From: Saprolegnia diclina VS20
Taxonomy: Eukaryota > Oomycota > Saprolegniomycetes > Saprolegniales > Saprolegniaceae
Assembly (NCBI RefSeq): GCF_000281045.1
Contig: NW_008246094.1
Location: 106,478-130,166, forward strand
Length of the DNA stretch: 23,689 nucleotides
Reading direction: 5' to 3'
Shown: positions 18,690-23,689 of the stretch, one piece after another
Numbering within the stretch: the first letter of the stretch is position 1
Layout: each line of letters starts with the position of its first letter
Program-made: the position numbers and the translations under genes
Notes under the pieces: model-generated
Databases searched by the model: none
What the model saw: only the letters and a program-made list of their open reading frames with translations
Told to the model about the DNA's origin: nothing

Positions 18690-19025
18690 ATGAAATGGCT
18701 GCCACTCGGCCTCACGACAGAGCACACTTTGAAGAGCACAAAATGCTACGTCCTGCGCTCGTTGGACGCGCAGAGCAGAATTTACGCGTCGTCCAATATT
18801 TATTTGTGGTATACGCCATGCTTACCCACATATACCACATTTAGTCGGATGCCGCCGATCCTCATCGAACTTTTGACGGCCTCGATGGTGCCGTATGAGT
18901 ATCCAAGATACGGTGGGTTCACTGACCTGTACATGAACCATTACTTGGCCTCACTCGCAGGACGTGATCTTGGGAGTAGGCATCCCCGTCCGTACCCGTT
19001 CGAAGCACTGCACCATCAACAGTAG
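18690..19025 (+). CDS. Possible small gene, 111 residues
   Basis: An ATG at 18690 opens 111 codons ending at 19025, 30 bp short of the convergent FAAP100-like stop. The best part reads RMPPILIELLTASMVPYEYP and then YGGFTDLYMNHYLASLAGRD; the start is AT-richer. No family is recognised. Two points favour it: the CCAAT dyad just upstream, and few differences across its middle in the inverted copy at the right end. Against it, the inverted copy carries a stop and small indels in this frame, codon bias is only moderate, and the stretch could simply be 3' flank of the opposite gene. Confidence 0.3.
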   Translation: MKWLPLGLTTEHTLKSTKCYVLRSLDAQSRIYASSNIYLWYTPCLPTYTTFSRMPPILIELLTASMVPYEYPRYGGFTDLYMNHYLASLAGRDLGSRHPRPYPFEALHHQQ

Positions 19026-19168
19026 CAAGTGTGCAATATATTTGGTCGTATTTAGCTACGCGAGCGCATGCACGTTGGTAATCTTGCGCATCTTCCAGTA
19101 CAAGTCACAGAGCTGGGCTTCGATCGCAAGCAGGGCCACCAGCAGTTGCCGTGCTTCGACCGCACAGA
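18733..19168 (+). repeat. Left arm of a ~435-bp inverted duplication
   Basis: This segment reappears inverted at 23256-23689 with about 16 differences (roughly 96% identical by eye). It covers the last ~37 codons of the FAAP100-like gene and its 3' flank. It includes a 9-bp inverted repeat (TGTGGTATA at 18805-18813, TATACCACA at 18831-18839). The arm may extend left of 18733, because the other copy is cut by the window end. Confidence 0.9.
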
Positions 19169-21665
19169 TCCGACGCGGTGCGAAGAGGTCCGCGTACGAT
19201 TCGTAAGCGTGTGTCCACTTGGCTTCAAGGTGCAAGAGCGCCTCGTAGCAGCCTGCAGCGACGCACAACGCGTGCGCGGCCTTGGCGTCACCCACTGCCG
19301 GCGGCAGCTTGCTCAAGACACTGGCGCGCACCTACCAGGAAAAGGCAACTTCAAAACCTCACTGATGCGGCAACACAGTACGAAGCTCAGATCGCTTGCG
19401 TCCGAAACACCCAACGTCAGCAGCACTTGGCGCTCAACGTGGTCGGCCACAAGCACCACAACATTCTCCGAGTTGACGCGGACCCCGAGCACCGCACGCG
19501 CGCCATCAAGCACAATGGGGTCCCCGAGCTGCAGATTCGACAAACAAGTGGCGGCGGCATGTTCGCCACGCGGTACCGAAAGATGCAGTGACCACAAAAG
19601 CGGCGCCGAAGGCGGCAGCGCCATCGGGGCGTCAAGCATCGCCGCAGGGGCCCACAGACTGCGCGGAGACGGCGCCCCGGGGCGCGGTACGTAGAGCTGC
19701 TTGAGCATCGCAGCGCTAAGCTGGGATTGCCGGGGTACGCCGGGCCACGGCGTGGCTTGTGCAAGCAGATGCACGTCTACTGTGCCAAGAGGCAGCAATA
19801 GCGGGTCTTTGCTCTCGACTAAAAACACCAAACGACACGTGACGCGAAGCAGCGAGTGGGAAACCACGGGCAACTGCGCAGACCAAGACGACTGAAGGGA
19901 CGGCGGACAGGGCACACTAAACTCGCTCAAGTCACCGCTGTAGGTGCCGTGCGACACCGTCACATGCAGCACCCTACAGCCCCACGGTCACACCAACAAC
20001 AGCATCATAGCAGGTACTACCATTGCTCCAAGGACACAGCGCCGTGGGTCGATTCGAGCGTGACGCGAATCAATAGGTCTTCGCTTGATGCGCTGCAAAG
20101 ACCAAGCGACGGCTCGTGACGCCGACGCGTCGTCACCGCGCATGTTACGACGCTGGCGATACCTGCATAGCACGCTCGAGGTGTTCTGACGACAGAAGAT
20201 ATGCCAACCGTGAGCTTGAACACGCTGGAGAAGACGTAACGCCGCTTCGAGGTTCGTCAAGGACCGGTCCAGGGCCTTGGAGACGATGAGAAGCGAGGCT
20301 TTGGCATCGGCGGCAGCCTGGATCGCGTTCAGCTGTGTTTTGATCGAGCGGTCCGTGCCGGCGCGACGGTACATGCCCACTTTGCCGTAGCCTACGTAGT
20401 CATTCCATTCTAGTCTCTATTTGTTTTGAAGATTGGCGGACCTTCGTGCAGGGGCGCAACGGCCATCGACGGTGGCAGCGTCAGCACCAGAAGTTGGCCG
20501 GTGCTCCCCAAGCACGTCACGGTGCTCTCGCCATGGCTGCAAAGCGCAACGACGTCCTACTCAGCGCCACGTAAGCCTTGTTCGCAGAACACGTGCGCTA
20601 CGGGTGGCAGCGGCAGAGCGAGGGGCGACTGCAGCGCGTCATTTGTGACGGGGCGCGCCCACAGAGCGCCGTCCAATGTACAGTACACCAGCGCCAAGCA
20701 CCCAGGCACGTACACAATACCCTGGGTCACTGGTCCCTTCGAGGATATTGTGCTCGGCTGCGTGAGTAGACTCGTGTTGCCACTGGCGTCTGCAATCGCA
20801 AGACCAGCATTCATCACCACAATGCCTTGTATCGCGGAGGACGCTTCGTGCAATGTCCCAGTGCAGAGCACCGCACGCGCAGCACTGAGCACTGCGAAGC
20901 GCACAGAGCCGTCGCAGTCGCCCTGAAGCAGAACGTACTGGGCCGTCTCGGGCGCCTTCATCCGGGCGAGAAGCCAGCGGCTGAGGCGGGCCGCGGGCCG
21001 CGCGACGAGACACGTCGACTGGTCGCCTTCGAGTTCCTCGAGCTCCACCGGCGCATGCGGGCTCGAAAAGACGGTTGTGGGAAAGATGTTGCTCGTCGCT
21101 GCAAAGGTAGATGCGTCGATGGCGCAGAGCGACTGTACACCCGGCAGACACGCGATCGGTGCGGCCGATATGCTCGCGGCCGACCGCCGGTGCTTGGCTC
21201 CGAGAGGCTCGTCGATAAGAAGGTCCTGCGCTGAGCTACAGCTATCAATGGGCTATCTATATCGCTCGTAAGGATCGCGTACTCTGGTGCGCGGGCGAGC
21301 GTGATGGTGCAAAGCGGTTGGCCGGCGGTGGGCTTGGCCACGGACCATATATGGCCTGTTGCGGTTGCTACGAGGAGCGCATCTACGAAGCCATGAGTGC
21401 AATGAGCCATGGCGATGAGATGCCCGACCTTCCAGGATCTCGACGGCCACAATGGCGGCGGGCGCCTTGAGAACGGTCTACAAGATAGCCATGGCATGAC
21501 GACGACGCCTCCATGTAGAGCTGCGTGTACGTGAACGCGGCCATCGAGAATGCAGTGGAGAAGACGTGGCGTCACGCAGGCAGCGACGAGCCCGTCCTTG
21601 GCGCAGAGTCGCGCTGCTCGACGGTCGGCGACGCGGGCGAGCCGAGCGCTTCGAGCAACTTGCAT
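19056..21665 (-). CDS. FAAP100-like Fanconi anaemia core complex protein
   Basis: Nine exons (21665-21531, 21477-21429, 21382-21283, 21241-20602, 20556-20442, 20391-20209, 20162-20021, 19973-19382, 19331-19056) join in frame to 743 residues; the eight introns are 41-53 bp and seven end TAG. The layout follows FAAP100 (human ~881): an N-terminal propeller with IVAVEILEDALLVATATGHI (~54-73) and VLLQGDCDGSVRFAVL (~197-212; human has VVLCGLPDGQLCCVIL). A helical segment (~350-407) comes next, then VTCAV followed by LESTHGAVSLEQWVLHVTV (human CVLENSSSFSLDQGWTLCIQV), a beta-rich stretch and a helical C-terminus. FAAP100 holds FANCB and FANCL in the core complex that monoubiquitinates FANCD2/FANCI at DNA crosslinks. 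Similarity is weak per segment, but the order agrees over the whole length. The intron at 20557-20601 could be 36 instead of 45 bp. Three CCAAT boxes lie within 80 bp upstream of the ATG. Confidence 0.6.
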
Positions 21666-21710
21666 GGCCGTGTGTCGCGTTGCGGATTGGTCGAGCCATC
21701 CGATATTCTG

Positions 21711-21745
21711 ATTGGCCTATTTTGATTTTATTTTGAACCAATCCG
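21711..21745. promoter_or_regulatory. CCAAT dyad (ATTGGCC-N20-CCAATCCG)
   Basis: ATTGGCC (21711-21717) and CCAATCCG (21738-21745) with a 20-base AT-rich gap lie 46-80 bp upstream of the FAAP100-like ATG at 21665. This is the copy closest to a well-supported start. A further minus-strand CGACCAATCCG lies at 21684-21694. Confidence 0.55.
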
Positions 21746-22094
21746 CGACACCTGCGAGCGATCCACATACCGCGGCCCCGACACCCAAACACGGTGATGA
21801 GAGGTCGGAAAATGATTTCGCTCATACTTGCCATAGGGATAGCAGACATGCTGGGGAGTCTAAAAATCTACCTCGCGTCGCCGTTCGAGACCTACAGCGC
21901 AAGAAATGGACCCTCAACGCGTGGATTTTGAGTTTCAGATTCGGCGTTAGCTTGTGCAGCATATGTGTTGCCAGATGCGCTCTCAAAACAAGCTCTCAAA
22001 ACAAACCGGTACAGACCCAGTTAACCTTGCATGCCAGAGCCCATTGAGGAGTGACCTCTCGTGTAGTATATTGCAGCTGCGCAAGTACGTACCC

Positions 22095-22121
22095 TACATG
22101 TATATACTGATAATACATGTA
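22095..22121. repeat. Perfect 9-bp inverted repeat
   Basis: TACATGTAT (22095-22103) and ATACATGTA (22113-22121) are exact reverse complements around 9 bases. It lies 43 bp past the stop of the minus-strand CxxC protein gene, so it may form a hairpin in that transcript's 3' end. Confidence 0.5.
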
Positions 22122-22163
22122 CGCGCTGCCATAGACAAGACTCGTCTTTGAAGCAACCACGTG

Positions 22164-23015
22164 TCAATCAAACAGGCTACACGTATTATCTGGGATCGCG
22201 CCGCCAAAATGACGCTCATAAATGTATTCGAGCTCATTGCCGATGGACCAGCGGACGTTCTCCTTGTACCGATTCGCATACTGCTTGATTTTTCGAAGCA
22301 AGTGCTGGCGGCGTTCCCACGTCATGCGGCAACGACACACGGCGTACACCGAGTGGTTGGCCTCAAAGACGCGCCAAGCGACCTCGGACGTACCCTCGGG
22401 GGGCGTCCACCGAATCTCATGTGTGCGTTTGCAGTAGTAGCACGTCTCGTCGTCGCCGTCCGGCGGCAGCTCGAGCCACGGCGACGGAAGCGGCTGCACG
22501 AGGTGGCGCTTCAAGTACGCGTGGCAGCGCCGGCATAAAATGCTCTCAAACTGCTCCTCTTTGGGAAAGAGCCACTGCGTTGGGTTTGCAATTTGCTCAT
22601 TCGACCACACGGACGCCGCTTTGGGATGCGAGGAACTTGACGCAGCAGCGTCCGCGCACAAATTTGCGTCCTTAAGGTGTGGAAGGAGCTGTAGCCGGCT
22701 GGACGACAGCGTGCGCGGACCAAGCTCGAGGTGGTAGGCGCCGCTCGCGATCGTAAATTTACGCACAAGCGTCGCGGTGCGCGGCGTGCATGGTGCCGCT
22801 GCCAAGTGCGACGAGCCCAAGCGCTGCAGAAGGCGGAGACTGTGCGTCGACCCATGGCCTTTCTCAGCATCGCGCGTGATCGCATGGAAGAGCTTTGGGG
22901 TTCGAAACGGCGCCGACAGCTTGGCCTGCCGCGCGGCTTCTGGAAGGGCAGACACGCTGTGACGTCGTAGCATGGGCAGCGGTGGTCGGTCACTGTCGCT
23001 GCCGCGGCGTTGCAT
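22164..23015 (-). CDS. Unknown CxxC (zinc-ribbon-like) protein
   Basis: A single exon encodes 283 residues that I cannot assign to a family. Residues 1-130 are basic and Ser/Pro/Ala-rich, probably disordered. The conserved-looking part is 135-283. It has C161-x2-C164 (LCRRCHAYLKR) and C192-x2-C195 (TCYYCKRTHE), spaced like a four-cysteine zinc site, then IRWTPPEG, a VCRCRMTWERR segment and a helical, aromatic C-terminus (NELEYIYERHF). There is no signal peptide or membrane helix. A nucleic-acid or protein-binding zinc module is plausible but unproven. The ATG at 23015 is the first in the frame, and codon bias is even along the protein. The gene is tandem with the FAAP100-like gene, 498 bp apart. 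Confidence 0.75.
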   Translation of the reverse strand: MQRRGSDSDRPPLPMLRRHSVSALPEAARQAKLSAPFRTPKLFHAITRDAEKGHGSTHSLRLLQRLGSSHLAAAPCTPRTATLVRKFTIASGAYHLELGPRTLSSSRLQLLPHLKDANLCADAAASSSSHPKAASVWSNEQIANPTQWLFPKEEQFESILCRRCHAYLKRHLVQPLPSPWLELPPDGDDETCYYCKRTHEIRWTPPEGTSEVAWRVFEANHSVYAVCRCRMTWERRQHLLRKIKQYANRYKENVRWSIGNELEYIYERHFGGAIPDNTCSLFD

Positions 23016-23255
23016 GCACTGCAGATGACCCTACACGGATCACTCTATTTTTATAGACATCCGAAGGCTCTATATACACAGTGGTGGCATCATTCAGTGA
23101 GCTCGCTTTTACAGAGTTTTTATCTCGATGGCTCGTCGGATTTGGCTCCACGCCGACATTGTGCAATGACGCAAAGCGTGCACTGGTCACCATATTCTAG
23201 GACTCGCGGTGAATCGATTCGTAGGCGTGCGTGTTGGCGAGTGGGTGAGCTCGTT

Positions 23256-23368
23256 TCTGTGCTGTCGAAGCACGGCAACTGCTGGTGGCCCTGCTTGCGA
23301 TCGAAGCCCAGCTCTGTGACTTGTACTGGAAGATGCGCAAGATTACCAACGTGCATGCGCTCGCGTAG
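23256..23368 (+). pseudogene. Duplicated 3' fragment of the FAAP100-like gene
   Basis: On the plus strand this segment repeats the last ~37 codons of the FAAP100-like gene, including VEARQLLVALLAIEAQLCDL, up to the stop at 23366-23368. Only one base differs in about 113. The similarity breaks off abruptly before 23256 with no splice acceptor or start, so it cannot be a full gene here. It is a broken copy, left by the inverted duplication. Confidence 0.8.
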
Positions 23369-23689
23369 CTAAACACGACCAAATACATCGCATACTTGCA
23401 ACTGTTGACGGTGCAGTGCTTCCTACGGCTACGGACGGGATGCCTACCCCCACGATCACGTCCTGCGAGTGAGGCCAAGTAATGGTTCATGTACAGGTCA
23501 GTGAACCCACCGTATCTTGGATACTCATACGGCACCATCGAGGCCGTCAAAGTTAGATGAGGATCGGCGGCATCCGACTAAACGTGGTATATGTGGGTAA
23601 GCATGGCGTATACCACAAATAAATATTGGACGACGCGTAAATTCTGCTCTGCGCGTCCAACGAGCGCAGGACGTAGCATTTTGTGCTCT
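23256..23689 (-). repeat. Right arm of the inverted duplication (cut by window end)
   Basis: This is the reverse complement of 18733-19168 at about 96% identity. The coding piece and the distal ~220 bp are almost unchanged; most differences cluster in the ~100 bp just past the FAAP100 stop. The arm reaches the last base of the window, so its full length is unknown. Confidence 0.9.

Larger units (their letters stand above)
21666..22163. other. Spacer upstream of the FAAP100-like gene
   Basis: This 498-bp AT-rich spacer holds the FAAP100-like promoter (CCAAT box on the minus strand at 21686-21692 and the dyad at 21711-21745) and, toward its right end, the 3' flank of the CxxC protein gene with a 9-bp hairpin. 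No supported coding sequence is seen. Confidence 0.55.

Noticed and set aside
19313-19381. FAAP100-like exon 8 reading on to SEVLKLPFPG
   Set aside because: It reaches a stop, whereas a GTACTG/TAG intron of 50 bp restores the frame into the C-terminal exon.
18733-23689. A transposon with ~435-bp terminal inverted repeats
   Set aside because: No transposase lies between the arms; the arms contain the 3' end of a host gene, and no target-site duplication can be seen, so an inverted duplication fits better.
1-23689. Retroelement, virus-like element or CRISPR array
   Set aside because: No reverse transcriptase, integrase, capsid or long terminal repeat signature and no regular spaced repeats were recognised.

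Overview
The window looks like nuclear DNA of an oomycete, most likely a saprolegnialean water mould. Genes are densely packed on both strands. Coding parts are GC-rich with mostly G or C at third codon positions, and spacers are more AT-rich. The 32 introns I could place with good frame support are only 41-56 bp, usually start GTAC and nearly always end in TAG. The main gene (15732-18482) has a sequence just before its start that fits the oomycete initiator plus flanking promoter region. The taxon is an inference; no rRNA or tRNA gene is present to test it.

Layout, left to right: the last 28 codons of an unknown gene (1-87, +); a secreted plant/bacterial-type glutaminyl-peptide cyclotransferase (651-1514, -); a small unknown gene (1688-2199, -); a six-exon gene for a ~1360-residue multi-pass membrane protein with repeated ~150-residue units and a C-terminal F-box (2394-6706, +); a ROK-family sugar kinase (6911-8010, -); a UBA2-like two-RRM RNA-binding protein (9141-10327, +); a mitochondrial-type endonuclease G (10395-11601, -); an augmin HAUS4-like subunit (12686-14102, +) tail to tail with a coiled-coil protein (14134-14806, -); two doubtful small genes (14834-15562, -); an intronless 916-residue fusion of a secreted multicopper oxidase with a ZIP metal transporter (15732-18482, +); a doubtful small ORF (18690-19025, +); a FAAP100-like Fanconi core-complex protein in nine exons (19056-21665, -); and an unknown CxxC protein (22164-23015, -). 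The window ends inside a second, inverted copy of 18733-19168, which carries the 3' end of the FAAP100-like gene.

Most genes are unrelated housekeeping functions: DNA-damage response, spindle assembly, RNA binding, mitochondrial nuclease, sugar phosphorylation. The standout is the oxidase-transporter fusion, which looks like a one-chain version of the ferroxidase plus permease logic of high-affinity metal uptake. Other points of interest are the F-box on a polytopic membrane protein, an exactly spaced CCAAT dyad found three times in spacers, and the inverted duplication at the right end. I saw no retroelement, virus-like element, CRISPR array or convincing transposon.
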